A DNA stretch of 64,000 nt, taken from contig VXAY01002919.1 of NCBI GenBank assembly GCA_013399855.1, positions 656,903-720,902 of the forward strand, in the 5' to 3' direction. The notes below the pieces were generated by a model that was given only the letters and a program-made list of their open reading frames with translations, did no database searches and was not told where the DNA came from. Of the stretch, positions 33,246 to 47,356 are shown in pieces (the first letter of the stretch is position 1; the number at the start of each line of letters is the position of its first letter). Made by a program: the position numbers and the translations under genes. Source of the stretch: Oxyruncus cristatus. Lineage: Eukaryota > Chordata > Aves > Passeriformes > Cotingidae.

Positions 33246-36200
33246 AACTTATTGAAATTCTCTTGGGACTCTGAGGAAAGAAAAGCAAGATCCTTAGGTT
33301 TGAAAAGCAAATCAGATCAATTTATTTTCACCTTTAGCCAAATGCCACACGCATGACACCCACAATTTCACTCCTGCTCGGTTGGTCTGACTAAGGAGCA
33401 CAGGTTCAATTTTGCCTGGAGGAAAACAGATCAGTCTCTAGAAGGATGAAGGGGTGGATCATAATCAGCTTCCATCACCCAACACGGTACTCACCCTCTT
33501 GTCACTGCTGTTATTAGTTTGGGTTTGTTGAGGGGTTTTTTTTGTTGAGGGAGGCAGGGGGAGGGGAATGACAACGGCACACGCCTGAAATCCCACTGGT
33601 TACTCAGTCATTCCGACTGCTGAGGGGATGCCAAAAGCCTGGAATGCCTGAAACCCCATTCTAACGCCTAGACCTGCAACCAGGTTGCACTTCACTGGGC
33701 CTTGCCTTGACTGTTTTCACTTCAGCTGGAGTACAGATAGGAAATGTTGACATTGATGGAGAGATGGTTTACATAACAGTCGTGCTTTCCCTCTCCCTTG
33801 CCTTTCATCCCTTACAAGACACTGCTGCTCCATTCTCTAATCCCTTGTTCAAACATGCAATTAAGGAGAAGCCACACCCTTGCCAGCTCGCCTTTAGTAA
33901 GCAACACCTTTCAGGAGAGCAATTACAACCGCTGAGGGAATTTACTTGCAGGGCTTGGGCTCACTGTGTGTTGTATTTTCCCTTTTATTCTGTCTGTCTT
34001 CCTGAGGAATTCTTTGCTCTGGACAAGTCAGCTTCTCTGTGCCTACAAATAAACTGATTCTCTACCGTGGTATTAGACACTGGACCTGATATGCAACCTT
34101 GAATCCCGGCACTTGGTCAGTAAAAGCACTGAGGATTGTACATTGATACTTCAGTATCACCCTTCAGCCAAGCTGCTTTTTTTATGAAGTGAAAAGAAAT
34201 CAGCACAATCCAAGGATGAATGTAGCCCGAAGCAGAACGAAATTCGGAATAATCACTATACAGCTGTTTAATACATGGAGAAAACAATCCATCAGAACAC
34301 CTGGGCACAGGGCTGAAACTAAGAAAACACAGGACAGAACTATCCAGCTTCCAGTCGTGCCAGAAGACAGCATCCGTTGGCTTTAGGCAGCATAAGGGAA
34401 TTGTGACAGGGCCAATATCTCATTAGAAAAACGGATATTTCTTTGGTTTGGTTGGTGTTAGAGCACAAACCGGCCCCATAATGGTTTGAAGACATGGTGG
34501 CATTACCTGCCCACCTTAGTGCTGATGCTCAGAGATGGGCTTTCCTCAGAAAGGGCTTTGCAGGTCGGGGTCTTGCTTGAGCATTCCTAATTTCTCCAGG
34601 ACAGAGTTATGTGACCAGAGGATCACCTCTCTCCTGTGTGCCCAGTTTTACAGCAGATCCCAGGCACTGGCCTCGGATTACCAGGTAAAATAGGGAGTCC
34701 TTATCCTCCCAGTGACAACTGTTCCTACAAGGATTATTTTTACTTGAACAACTTAGCAAGCACTTCCTCAGTGTTCTTTGAGTTTTCCTTCGTGTCCTCC
34801 CAGACTTCAAACAGCAACAAATACTTCCTGCTGGAATCGTAAATCCACAGATTTTGGAGCTTTTCCCTAAACTCTCCAAGACATGAAGAGGAACGATGAG
34901 GTTGCCAAGTTTTACTGTGCATCTTTGCTGTCTGAGTGGTGGGGATACTACAATCTGACTGCAATTCAACCCACTGGGATGGGAGTAGGAGGTTCTTCAA
35001 TTGTGTTTCTGCCGAACTGTTCTGGAGGACGAATTTTTCTTGCTTTACACCGAAAGAAGACAGAAAGCCCTCAAAACTGCTCATGTGTAAATCAGAGAGG
35101 TGGATTAACGCTTTCAATGCAAACGGCCTTTTCTTTTGAAGCTCTGCACGGAATACAGCCAGCCAGTTACAGCACAAACCCCACCAGACCTTCTCCGCAA
35201 ACTGGAGCTTCGCTTCGTCCTCGGATTCAGTGACTGTGTGAAGGCTCCTCCTGCCTGGAAAAGACAAGCCTGTACTGAGTGCACTGACTCACGGATTGCC
35301 TCTTTTTTTTATCGCCTCAATTTACATAATCCAGCACACACAGTGGCCCCTCTGGAGGCATTTAGCAAGATCTTGCCCTTGAGGTTGTGATCCAACGCGT
35401 GATCGCTGGAGAAATGAATCACCCGGTTGTAAAGCTCTGCAATAACATCCAGCCCAGGTAATGCCTTCAGCCTCAGATGAACAGGGAGCAGATGCTCGTG
35501 GCATCTCCCCCAAAAACACATCTGCTGCTGCTACTGATCAGATGTATCCTCTGGGGATTTTGTTCCGTTTCCCTTTTTCCTCTTGAATCATTTGATTTGG
35601 TTGGATTCCAATTCTACTGCGCAGAGTCCAACTCTGAGAACAAGTTAAGCTGTGGAAGGGAGGAAGGAGGGTGCACAATCCCAGTTCCCTTGTGAGAGGT
35701 CTATTAAGCAATAAATAACAAGCCTTTTATTACAGGTTCTAATTAAAACAGAACTTGTCTGCTTTAGGAATCAAAACCAGGCACTCGTTCCAAAATTCGG
35801 TTTGATCCATTGCAGTAACATTCACGCTCTTTTAATTCTCTCTTTGTATTGATGATGTACAGTAGGGAGAGGGAAGAGAAAACTGCTCATGTCACCAGCT
35901 CCAAAAGGTTGCTTTGGTTCTAGGTTCTTCACACAGACTGGAACTCAAATTTCTCAAAACACGTGCGTTCCAAGCCTTTAGACACCATGAGATGACATTT
36001 TAAGTGGGGTGGAATGTGCTGATCATAGGCAAGAGCTGCTCAACAGGTAAATAACAAACGAGTGTATTCAACTTGCCAAACGGTATCAAACCTACAACTG
36101 TAAGACCCAAGCTTTCGTACTGTTTTCGCACACAAGGTTCAGAATACTTTTCAGAAAGTCGTTAAAAAATATTTTCCTATTAAGGTAGTAAATAAAAATA

Positions 36201-36450
36201 GGGAGACAGATTTTGCATAAATTTTTCAAGAGTTTTTACGTCGACTGACAGCAATTGTAAGAAAATTTTAGCCACAAATGTTGTTTAGCAAACAGTAAAA
36301 CTGGAGGCTTTGTTAAAAATATTCTGAATCAGAACAGCTGTAACGAGCTAAGATGAAGAACTGAAGGTGACCAGAATGGAAAATTGTGTGAAAAATCCCT
36401 TGTCCTTCATTAGCTTCCTAAAACTATAAATCAGAATGGACAAGGAGAGC
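33246..36450. other. Unannotated intergenic stretch
   Basis: About 3.2 kb. The minus strand has a 175-codon open frame (34740-35267). It shows no domain, no splice frame and no homology I know; chance alone should give about one frame this long in 64 kb. No repeat or RNA gene seen. Confidence 0.4.
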
Positions 36451-36475
36451 AAAATAAATAAATAAATAAATAAAT
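36451..36475. repeat. (AAAT)n microsatellite
   Basis: AAAATAAATAAATAAATAAA-type repeat of about six units, with a second short TAAATAAATTT about 10 bp on. Confidence 0.9.
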
Positions 36476-37302
36476 TTGGTATCCCATAAATAAATTTAAG
36501 TGATTTGCAACACAGGAAAAGCAATATCTAATGGGAAAGTGCTGTTCTAAACTGGGACTGTTTACTGGTGAGGGATGGAAACCCAGTTCTCTCGTTTTAG
36601 GGAGACAAGAGTTCTTGAAGTTCCCTTTCGAAGTGCCCTCCCAAAGCAGGTCCCTGAAGCCAAACACAACAAACTTCGCAGGGCTATTGTTAGGCTGAAG
36701 CAAACAACTTCGCAGATGTCTGAGTGCAGCAAGTTACGAGAGCAGCCAAAATCAGAGCACTCGGGCACCAACACCACCTTCAACGTGCAGCTCCTGCAGA
36801 GCTATTTGCCAGCTACACTGTTAGAATTTGCTACACACAACGGGGCCACTGAGCTGTGCAATCGCAGGAAAAAGCCAGACAACACGCAGCTACTTTTTGC
36901 CACGAGACCAACGAGCTGATGCAGAAAACCCATCTGTGACAGACAAAATCTTCGTGCTCCACCCCTTGCCACGTAAGTACAGTGACCTTCGCATAACGCA
37001 GCTCACTCTGCACCGAAGGGACTGTTACAATTAATGACTAATTGCTGACATAGGAAAGAGGGGAAAAAAAATAAACATTTGGTTAACTTGCTCCCGACAA
37101 CCTTCTGCTGTAAGTTTTTGTGCTTCCTCCTTGTTACTGCTGTTAAACAGCGCCCAGAGCCAGGAGAACTGTGGCAATAAAGCTTCTGGGAAAAGTTAAA
37201 GGCTTTCTGCTGTGTCCCGAGTGGACTCAGTTACTGTGATTCTAATTTCCACAGCCAGCACAGTGGCACTGTGAAAATTAAGGCTGTACATTCCAGGAGT
37301 AT
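36476..37302. other. Unannotated intergenic stretch
   Basis: No gene or dispersed repeat recognised. A 114-codon plus-strand frame at 36575-36919 is treated as chance. Confidence 0.4.
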
Positions 37303-37531
37303 CATGGACCTTAAAGCTCATCCAGTGCCCCCCCCTGCCATGGGCAGGGACACCTTCCACCAGCCCAGGTTGCTCCAAGCCCCATCCAACCTGGCCTTGG
37401 ACACTCCCAGGGGTGGGGCAGCCACAGCTTCTCTGGGCAACCTGTGCCAGGGCCTCCCCACCACCCTCACAGGGAAGAATTTACCCCTGATATCCAATCT
37501 AACCCTGCCCTCTGGCAGTTCAAAACCATCC
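37303..37531 (-). mobile_element. CR1 LINE 3' fragment lacking its extreme tail
   Basis: Starts inside the element at ATCATGGACCTTAAAGCTCA; the usual AGAATGGTTTGGGTTGGAAG tail is missing or decayed. Continues with CACCAGCCCAGGTTGCTCCA and CTGATATCCAATCTAACCC. Confidence 0.92.
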
Positions 37532-39774
37532 AATTAAGTTACATCAAGAGTGTTTTCTTCCTGAAATTGGATGAGGATGGGGTCCCAGCAACTCCAGTTA
37601 TAACCAACCTGAAAACTTCCTTCCAGTTTACACTAAATTGCCTCTATTTCAGCGAAGTTTTAAAGTCATTACAGGTCCTAATTTTCTGATTTGCTTAAAA
37701 ATAACCAGACGTTTGGCTGGAGAATTTTAGATGCAGACTGTCTAATCTGCAGTGGATTTGGAGCAGATTGAAACAAATATTTATCTTATCTTCCCTAAAC
37801 TCAGATCACCTTCAGCTTTATCACACTGCTTAGACATTGTGTAAAGAGAGTGAACAGATGATTCACTGGTGATTAATAACTCCCAATGCAGCTGTCAACT
37901 GCAGCAAGGCTTGAACACCGACCTGGGAACATCAAAGCCATGTGAGGGCGAGCAGGGAGAATCGAATTAATAACTGAGATTTTGCAAACTGGATCTGCTC
38001 CTGGCTCCTTCAGCACTGGGCTGAATAATGATGTTGATTTGTAATAGTTTATTCCTAATGTTCATAACAACCAGTCATTCTGCAGACAAAGCGTCCAGGA
38101 GTTATCTTCCCATCGATCAACAAAGCCCGGGTTTGTGTTAACTAGTTGTAACAGGATCTCCTGTTTGAGCACCAAAGGTGATTCAACAAGCATTTCACAC
38201 TGTCACTTGCTCAGCATCGCCCAGTTCCTGTTTTGTTTTAGCCGGTTTTCTCCATCCCATTCTTAGTTCTACTTTATTTTCACAAACTGCTTTTTTTTTT
38301 TTTTGTGCTTATTTATACGATTTTTAAAATGTTCCTGAACAGCAGCAGCTCTCATTCTATTTTTCCTGGTTTTCACAATAATTACCTGCTTTGCACCTAG
38401 GGCCATAAATCTTCATTTTCTGTTTTGCTGCCTGTTTGTTTCCCAGGTTGTCACCCAGAAGATGCTGTAACTCACCCACCAGGCAGGTGACCGTGAACAG
38501 GGTGCCCAGTCGGTCAATCTGAGCCTTCAAAACAGGTTTTATTCCTTTCCTAAAGGATCTTCCCTGTCAATACCCTAACGTGAAATGGCACCTGGAGGCA
38601 GGAGCACCCAGGCCAGTTTTAGCTGCTTATGATAAATTGGTGGATGGAGTAAAAACCCACATTTTACCCCCCAGAGCTCCTGCAGAACAGGCACCAGTGC
38701 TCCTGCCAGGATGCTTCACTCTTCCCTGACACAGCCTCTGTCACCCATCTACCTTAGATCCTTCCCTCAGATCTGTATTAAATTGCTGTGTTTTGCAATT
38801 CAAGCATCACTTACAACTGGAGATAAACCCACCCCTCCACAGGGTTCAGAGCAGCCCAGGGAAATAGTGGATTTCTTGGCCATTTGCCCTGGTTGCATGA
38901 GAGCTCTGCAATTCCCTCCACTGGAAAACTGCTAAATGCACCTCTCTGCAAGGCTGATCCTTTTCAGATGCCTTGGAGATGTGAGGAAGTTCCTACAGAG
39001 GAACTGAGCAACGATTTATTTATTCAATTATTTATTTGTCCGAGTCAGGACTGAAAAATGAAGCAAAAATGTGAGCACTTATGGCATTTATTGCTATTTT
39101 CCTACTGGCAGTCTCCATGTAGGTCCCATATCTCAAGGATCACTGTAAAGCCCTCAACTCTCCTTCAAAGAAAAAGTACATTTTTCGTTGGTTTATTGAG
39201 GGTTTTTGTTTGCTTGTTTGTTTGTTTGATTAAATAAAGCGACCACAAGGATAAAAAATGTTTCTGGGCTGACTCCAGTTGCTTTCCTGGCTTTTCTCCA
39301 ATGATGTTCAAATCAGGGGTTGTTCAAACTAGGAAACAGTAGTTTTGCCATCTACTCCTACAAAAAAAAATCGGGAGCTCTGCTATTTTTTTAGCACACA
39401 TTACTAACAGGGTTCAAGAGTACCCTCTCCTCTGTCACGTGGTTCTGGCTGTGCATAAACATCATTTTGACCAATAGGGGCAAAATTAGATACTTCCCAG
39501 AGAGATTTGTTGCATTCTCACGACAGTTGCGATCCCAGACTGGATTAGATCCAGTGGGAAAATGTTTGGACAAAGTACTGCACCACAGAGCACTCCTGAG
39601 AGATGTGCCTGTGGTTTGCCTGGAACGGAGGGAGCGAGGTTACAGACAGGCACGAAAACATGTCACGCTGCGGGAGCGTGTTTTGGATGGGCGCAGGGAG
39701 CAAACGCTCCACAAAGGTTTCAGGGGAAAAAAAAAAATTGGAGCATCCAGCAGATGTGCAGCCACACTGATGTT
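37532..39774. other. Unannotated intergenic stretch
   Basis: Contains a T run at about 38291-38304 and a (TTTG)n run at about 39207-39228. No gene or RNA gene seen. Confidence 0.4.
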
Positions 39775-39974
39775 TCTTCCCTGGGATGGTGCTGAGGCCC
39801 TGGCAGAGGTTGCCCAGACAAGCTGTGGCTGCCCCTGGATCCCTGGAAGTGTCCAAGGCCAGGTTGGACAGGGCTTGGAGCAACCTGGGCTGGCGGAAGG
39901 TGTCCCTGCCCATGGCAGAGGGGTGGCACTGGATGAGCTTTAAGATCTCTTCCATCTCATTTTGGGATTCTCCA
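39775..39974 (+). mobile_element. CR1 LINE 3' fragment
   Basis: CTGAGGCCCTGGCAGAGGTT to TTTTGGGATTCTCCATGA. About 200 bp, 5'-truncated. Confidence 0.93.
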
Positions 39975-41784
39975 TGAGCTCGAACGCCAGCTATTTGCTC
40001 CAGCACTGAATTACTTAAATATGACAGTCCAGAGATGAAAACCAGAAAAAGGAAGGAGGTCCGTGAGGAGATTAGAAAAGGAAAGTCTCACTTAACCCTC
40101 TCTTCAAACACTCTCCTGACCCAGCAGAGTTCGGTTTCAAGAGTCTTTAGGAAGTATTTAGCTAAAGACCACTCCTTAGTCACTGATTTAACAGGAGATA
40201 AGCACGTGGGGACTGAGCTGGAAAGTGCAAATGCAGCGTCAAATTGGCAGCTGGGAAGTGGTCTTAGCACCTCTATTATGCTGCACCAGCCGGAGCATAA
40301 CCAGCCTCTTAAGCCTGAAAAAACCAAAGCCTCTACTCATTTCTTTTTGGAACAACGTTTCCTAACAGTTGCTTGGTTATTTTCTTTTTTTTCTCCTTCC
40401 TACTGGTTTCCTCTTTCCTCCTGTACTAGAGTTGTTTGGACTCGTTTTACTTGCAGATTTCACTCAAGGCAATAAAGTTGTAACGCTTCTCACTCAAAAC
40501 ATTTCTACTCTCAAAGGCACTCTCTTTGAGTGAAGACTATGCAGCCTGGACAGCCCTGCGTTTTTACTCCCTTCAAGTGAGTTTTATCAATTTTTGCTCC
40601 TCATTGCCACAGCAGGTTGCTCTGAGTAGCAGTTACTGCGTGCACATAGTTGTACAACCCAGAAATAACGACTTATGCCCGTAAATTTGGCACACGTGTC
40701 GTTAGAAGTTCATTTAAATGACATTCCTGCAGTCATATTGTGAAAACGTGCCTGTGAATATGTTTCCTGACTCAGGTGGCACCATCATCCAGCTTTTCTT
40801 ATACTCTGTGTTTGCTGGAGGATGGAAGATGTGAGAAATTGAAATCATCTGGAGACAGCCTCTTGTCTGCCACTGATGACAGGTAACATTACAAGAACTA
40901 GTTCACTGTTATTGTTAAATTCCTCTTACTTACACATCTTTGCTGTGAACGCACAGAAGATCCTTTGTAAACCAGAGACTAATCAACAGCAGAAGATAAA
41001 CAGCCAGAAGACGTCGGAATGACTTCAACTGTACGTCCTTCATTTCATGTTTATTCCCGGTGTTTAAATTTCCTTCAATCCTGAGCCAGAGGTCAAAGAG
41101 AATTTCTTCGTATTTGTTTTCCCAGTGTGATGGAAGCAGCAGAACATCGTGGTGCTACTTCATGACAAGCCCTGTTAAGTGACCTCACAGACGTTTGCCC
41201 AGGCTCCGTGTCTGAGGTGTAATTTGAGGCAGTAAAGGGGCTGAGCCCGCTGTTCTCAACCTGGGAATCTGCTAATTGTGGTGCCTTTGGGACAGTCTGG
41301 TCCAGGAAGGAGGTGAGGGGGGAAAACTTTAAGGTCTGCAGGCAGAATGGTTCATTTTATCAGGGTGGGAAAAGAAATTAGAAAAAAAAAAAAAACCAGA
41401 GATAAATAGGGGACCTCTGAGCCAACAGCAGCAAAACCAAAACCCTTCTGAAGATTGTCAAAACCAGCTTCTTTTCAGACCTAAACAGGACTTTGGTATT
41501 GCTGTAAAAGTATCTGTGCCTCTATTTAGCCTCTTCCTTTACAAATGTAGGACATTGAGGGAGCTGGGAATGAACAAGGAATCAAATAAACACTTCAGCC
41601 TCCTGTATTGGCCATCATCACCCAAACTGTCAGCCCTGCAAGGAGCTGGAGGGCACATGAATGTTACCAGGAGTCTGGGAAAGACAAAAATGCACCTCAA
41701 CAGTGGAAGGAGTTCAGTCCCATCTGAATTTTGCAGACACAGCAAATGTCCAGTCAAACAAACCTGCTGAAGCAGGAGGCTTTA
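39975..41784. other. Unannotated intergenic stretch
   Basis: No gene, RNA gene or dispersed repeat recognised. A 146-codon frame at 40035-40475 has no recognisable domain. Confidence 0.4.
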
Positions 41785-41880
41785 GAAAATAAATACAAAA
41801 AAAATAAAATAAACAAAAAAATAAAAATAAAAACAAAAAATAAAATAAACAAAAAAAAAAGTGCTACAGAAAATAAATAA
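41785..41880. repeat. A-rich imperfect tandem repeat
   Basis: About 95 bp almost entirely A with spaced T and C, built from AAAATAAAATAAAC-like units present about twice around 41800 and 41835. Low-complexity sequence. Confidence 0.9.
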
Positions 41881-43362
41881 CTAAGAGCCTTGAACATACC
41901 CCCCCCTCCATCTTTCCTGCCACGACTGGAATATATAGAATATATCATTTTAATCATCCCTTATCATGGGCTGCACATATCCTGTACCATTATCAGCACA
42001 TATCATAGGCCTTACATTGCTCTTTCCCTTCCCTCAGCTTTTCACGGGCTTCTAATTTACAAATAACATTCAAATTTATATTTCAAAAGCATGCAGGCTT
42101 TTGGAGTCCACAAAATCACCAAGAAATCACCTTTACTTCCCACAACGTAGATCCAGAGCATCCAAAGTTCTGTTTGCTTGTTATATTAATAGAATTCAGA
42201 AAATTGCTCTGCAACATTCCTAAAAAAAGAGAATCAGCCAAAGTTAGACTTGGCATCTGCACAAGTCTCAGTTATTTTTTGGAATACTTTGACAACACTC
42301 TTATGTTATTGTCTCTGGGTTCATTTTTCTGCTCATGTATTCCCCAAAGAAGGAAAGAATGGTATTCCTGTTCTCTGAATAAGGACACATCTTGCTTGTC
42401 ACAGTGATTTAATCCTTTATTTTCCCCTGCTCCTTCTCGAGTCGCTGGATCTCTGGACCAGAAAGGTTTCAGATCCTTCTAACTCTTGCTCTTCCACAGG
42501 AGGGCACAGGAATCCTCCTACTGCCTCAAAGCCAAAGAAATGAGAGAAAATTTGACCTGCAGAGGAGACACTTTCAATTTTTATCCTTTCAGCTGGATAC
42601 TGCAGGGAGAGCCTCCAGAGAGCACAGAAAGCCTCTTAGGTTCCCGAATCTGCTTTAGTAACACAGAAAACCTGAGCTATTCAGTGCTGGAATGAGCAAA
42701 GGCAAAGCCGCAGCTCCACTTTGGTTCACCTGCGTGCACCTGGGAGACAAATTAAAGGTGTAGCATGAACGAGGTGACTCTCCCCCAAAGCTGCTTCTGA
42801 AGGAACTCTGCAGGCAATTGAGAACATTTTCATTTTCCTTCTCCCATTTGATCTCCTCTGCAACATATTTTTCATATTATTCCTCACATTTTACTTCCAT
42901 CTGGTTTCAGCTTTTGATTAGGAACTTGGAAGCTCAGCTTTAACAGCTCAGTGCCGAGACCTGAGCTGCTTCCAGCCGTATTCCTCCTTGGAGGATCTTA
43001 ATTCAGCCGTATGGTTCCTTTTACTGCACCCCTGCCCACACTGGGGGCTGTATCCTTATCCTTACTGAATAGTTTGCAACTCTTGCAGAGAGCAAAAAAA
43101 CCCAGACCTCTGTAAATATGGGAAGGGTTTGTTATCCTGAAAAGAACAGGACCTGCGAGACAGATGACACTGATACAGAACCATTTGCTGTGCAAAGTGT
43201 CCCTCTAGGGAAGCTGCAAATTGTCAGGTTTATCAGGCAGGACACGACACTCATTTAAATGTTAGTCAACATCTCACCAATAATACAGGACAAAGAGTGC
43301 TTTGGATGTCTGAACTCAGCCCAGAATTCACTGTGGTCACTAAAAACAAACACCAAAGTTAC
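41881..43362. other. Unannotated intergenic stretch
   Basis: No gene or transposon recognised. Confidence 0.4.
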
Positions 43363-43425
43363 TGCTCAGAAAAAAAAAAAAAAAAATAAAATGTTTAATA
43401 ATAAGCATTGCTTTGATGGGGTTGT

Positions 43426-43668
43426 AGAATCAGAGAACCCCAGAATGGTTTGGGTTGGAAGGGACCTTAAAGCCCATCTCATCCCGCCCCTGCCATGGGC
43501 AGGGACACCTTCCACCATCCCAGGTTGCTCCAAGCCCCGTCCAGCCTGGCCTTGGACACTTCCAGGGATCCAGGGGCAGCCACAGCTTCTCTGGGCAACC
43601 TGTGCCAGGTCTTCCCCACCCTCACAGGGTCCTCTTTACCTTTAAGTTCCAACTAACCCTGCCCTATC
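43426..43668 (-). mobile_element. CR1 LINE 3' fragment
   Basis: Reversed tail AGAATCAGAGAACCCCAGAA then TTTGGGTTGGAAGGGACCTT. It contains the GGATCCAGGGGCAGCC variant also seen in the 32.1, 39.8 and 53.5 kb copies. A poly-A run at about 43369-43386 precedes it. Confidence 0.94.
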
Positions 43669-46600
43669 CATGTCCTTCCCTGAGCAGGATCAGTCATCAG
43701 GTCAGTAAAGGCTGGTGGATGGCCCCATTTTCACCATCAAAAAAAAAATCCTCTTTACCTTAAAAGCATTAAAAGAGGAACATCCTGAGCCAAAACAGAC
43801 ACTGATCTGTGTCTTCCCAACAGGGCAGGTCTGTGATACACAACAGGCAGGCACAGAAACACCCACAGAGATGTGAGTGGAAAGAAAAACCTCCCACACC
43901 ACCTCAATTCCAGCAGAATAGCCAGGGGTGCTTAATTCTCCAGGACCCATGAAAGCCACAGGAGAAAACCAGATATAATCCAACATCAGAGGCACCAGAA
44001 ATCCTGTGATTTCCAACATCTTTTCAACAGCACCAAGGACAATAACTTCAATAACTTTCAAAGGCATTCTGAACCACCACCTTCCACAAGGAGTTACCAA
44101 CCCCTCCTGCAAATGCAGGAGAGAGCTGGAAAAAAGACATTCAGCTGCTAACTGGAAGAATTAAGGGAGTGGGTTTAGACTTCCCACATTTCTCAGCAGT
44201 CAAACAGGGCAGCTGCAGAAAGACAGAAAGCAGGATTCTAATCACAAAGCTATGAAGGAGCAAATTTCCAGATCCATCCTGCTTTTGTCACTTGGATTTT
44301 TGTTTTGTTTTGGTTTTTTTTTTCTAAAAAGCCAGATTTTTTCCTACATTCTGCTATCACCTCATCTGGGCCGTGCTTTTATATTAATCTTTGCAGTATT
44401 TGTTTGCAGAGTTCACAGTATAAAGACTCGAGGCATATGTAGGGCATATGCAGGAGATATCCTGGGCTGATCTCATGTTTACAGCTCCAAGAGGGATCAG
44501 GGAGCTGAAAGTTGGTCTGGATTGTCCCCTAGTGGTCCCCACCTTTCCTGGGGAGAACCCCACACAGGCTGTGAGCGCTGACTGTCGGGGTCATCCACAA
44601 ACTGTCATCTCTCCATATTAACCAGTGTTCATCTCCTTCCCCACAGCATTTTATGCTCAGCTTCCAGCATCTCCCAAATTCCTCGCTACAGACCTCACCT
44701 GGCCATCAGCTCCCAATGCTGAATGTGTGGTGATGCTTATTCCTCCACAAATCCACGCTCTTTAATGTTGTGATTAAGTTCTAGCTGCTCTTTTAGAGGT
44801 TTTCCCCAATCTGTCAGTCACTTATAATTCTAGTTCTGTCCTCCTCCGTTCTGGCAGCTTTTTGCAGCTTGTTGTCATTCACAAATTCCTTACTGAGTTT
44901 CCATTACATTATCCAGCTCATGTTGAAGAAAATATTGGCCAACACAAGATTCAATGTCATTTACCCCCAAAACTTCACCTGGTACATCCCCTTGAGCACT
45001 AAGAAGCACGAGGAACCAATGCAGGTTTGTTTTACCAAAAACGTTAAAGGAAAAAAACCCACTGACTTTCCAGAAACTTCTCACAGATCTTTGTTCACAT
45101 TTGTCTTATTTTCTTCAGCCACATAGCTTAGAGAAACAGTTCCATCTATAAAATCTGAAATGCTGGGGCTTTTTTCAGCAACAGGTCAAAAATTGTGAAC
45201 CCAGATCTGCTTCAAATTCTGCCCCTGCACGATTTTTTTTTTTTTTAATTACCTCCTGTCCAAATCGAGTTTTATGTCATCACGTGGAGTCATCAGGAGG
45301 CTTTCTTCCTGCATATTTTCCCATGTTCAGAGCACTGCTTTGTGATTTAATTGGAAAGTTGGCAGTTCCAGACTAAATCTCCACACAGTCACTTCCTCCG
45401 TGTTCGACCTCAGCAGCTGGAGGGACTCCGGTGCTTTTACCAAGAGCTTTAAACCAATGAGAGGAGTTTTTTGCTCCTTCCTTTCCACCTAAATCACCTC
45501 CCAGCTCCATGTGCATCCCAGCCCTTTGGTCCAGGCACCTCCTCATTGCCCACTGTTCTCTTATTCCTCCTCACTTCTCTTCTTTCCATACTCTGGGCCT
45601 TCTCTGATGCAATTCCAGCCAGTTTTGAAGAAAGCTCGTGTCAGGCCACCCATGCAGCAGCACAGGAATCCCAGAAGAAACTGTGGTATTAAGTGGCTTA
45701 AGTGCAATTAACTGAAGGATTGTCATGGAAACAATCTAATTTAAGCTAAAGAACAAAATCATTAGCCCCAGAATTTCACTAAACTTTCATTTCTCTTCTC
45801 TATTCCACACAAAAACGCAGAGGAAGGAAGAATTTCACTGAAAACTTCAAGTCATGCTTAAAAAGACCCAACATCAAATTAATTTAAAAACCCAACAGCA
45901 ACAAAATATATTTGTAAAACCTCCTCTAAGCAGAGGGAAGGGAGTTTCTTCTTATTCCAGACACAGAAAGCTCCTCCTAGGAAGGTAAAATCTGTTCAGT
46001 TTTAAATTATATGCTCCTTTTAGACAGACAGGTTTCCCTTTAACCATTCAGGAGGTTACTACAATCTAACTCCTCTTGTTACCCATGTGCTCAAAATTCT
46101 CATTTACAACTAAACAGCAAAGAAAAAAAAAAAAAAAAGCCAGACAAAACCAACCTGTAAGATCCTGCAAAGAGAAGCTTTACAAAAGCTAATAAAAATT
46201 GGAGGATTTGGGTCTCAGGGCTGCTACTGCTGTGCTCTTATGTCATGGATATCCAAGATATACATGGAAAGCATGGAAAGATTAGATCAACATGCCTGTA
46301 ATCAGAAGTAGATCTGTGTCTCCACCCACTTTATTCCACTCAAGTTTTTGCACTAATCTCATTAAGAGTTTCCAAGCATAACCCACTAATTCTCCAAAGA
46401 ACAAAACCAGCATCTCCCACAGGACATTCTCCCTCTTTCCTCGTCCATAGGAACATGGATGGAGGAGCTCCTGTTTCCCTTCTCTGCCTGGATTGCTCCT
46501 GGATCCAGATCAAAAGAGCACAGCTCGAATTTGAATGGAATGCAGAGAGATCTGAGGTGGCTCCTGGATCCTGTGAGGGCTTGTCCAACAGCCCTCAGCC

Positions 46601-47356
46601 AGCTCTTGGCAGGGCTTTATCCTCTGCACACACTTTTTCCTTGCTACAAGGACGTGCTGCACGTGCCAGCCTGTCAAATAACGTGTCCTACCTCGAGCTG
46701 CTGTGAGCAGGAAAACTCCCACTGTGACTGGATGTTCGTGAGGAAACAAGGACTGAAAGCCAAAAGGGGTAGGTCAGCAATTCAAATATGGTTTGGGTTT
46801 TTTTTCCAGAGGTGCTGCAGGTGGGGTCTTGTGAGGGCACAGGAAAAAGGGAAAAGGCAAGAGGCTGAGGAACAGCAGGCAAAGCCAGGCAGGTCACAAG
46901 CCTGGCCAGCAATTCTCTGTGGCTGGAGGGAGTGTGATTGGCAAAAAGTGGGTGTTCCACAGTAGGTACAGGAAGTCCCAACCTGACTTATCAGGAGGCC
47001 TCTAAATCGCCCAGAAATTTAATTGCGGCTCGTAGCCTCGTTTCAGTGACGACTGAGTGAAGATGCTGTGAGCTGGAATTCGTGTCTGCTGTTTGAAACC
47101 CAGCCACTCAAATACCTCCTGCTTCGGAGACAGCTGCCAATTCTCCAGCAAAACTTTGTTTTACAAATACATCGTGACCATCTGCTGGAAATAAATGGTC
47201 AGTGGTGCCGTGCAGCAACATCTGGAGCCAGCCAGGCTCTGAGCACAGGCAGAGAGGAGGTGCCCAGGAGCTGCTTGGAGCTGGGACGGGGCTCCAGGAC
47301 CACAGCCTTGAAATGTGGGGCCCAGCACTAAAGCCAAGGAGGCTTTGATCTTCAAG
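43669..47356. other. Unannotated intergenic stretch
   Basis: About 3.7 kb with A runs near 46122-46138 and a T run near 45233-45246. A 168-codon plus-strand frame (46459-46965) shows no domain. No gene supported. Confidence 0.4.

Noticed and set aside
34740..35267. Minus-strand 175-codon open frame
   Set aside because: No known domain and no splice-compatible neighbours. In 64 kb read in six frames, about one chance frame of this length is expected.
39467..39943. 158-codon open frame
   Set aside because: Its second half is translated CR1 and the first half has no domain.
46459..46965. Plus-strand 168-codon open frame
   Set aside because: Mixed, low-similarity sequence with an overlapping frame of similar quality. 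Consistent with chance.
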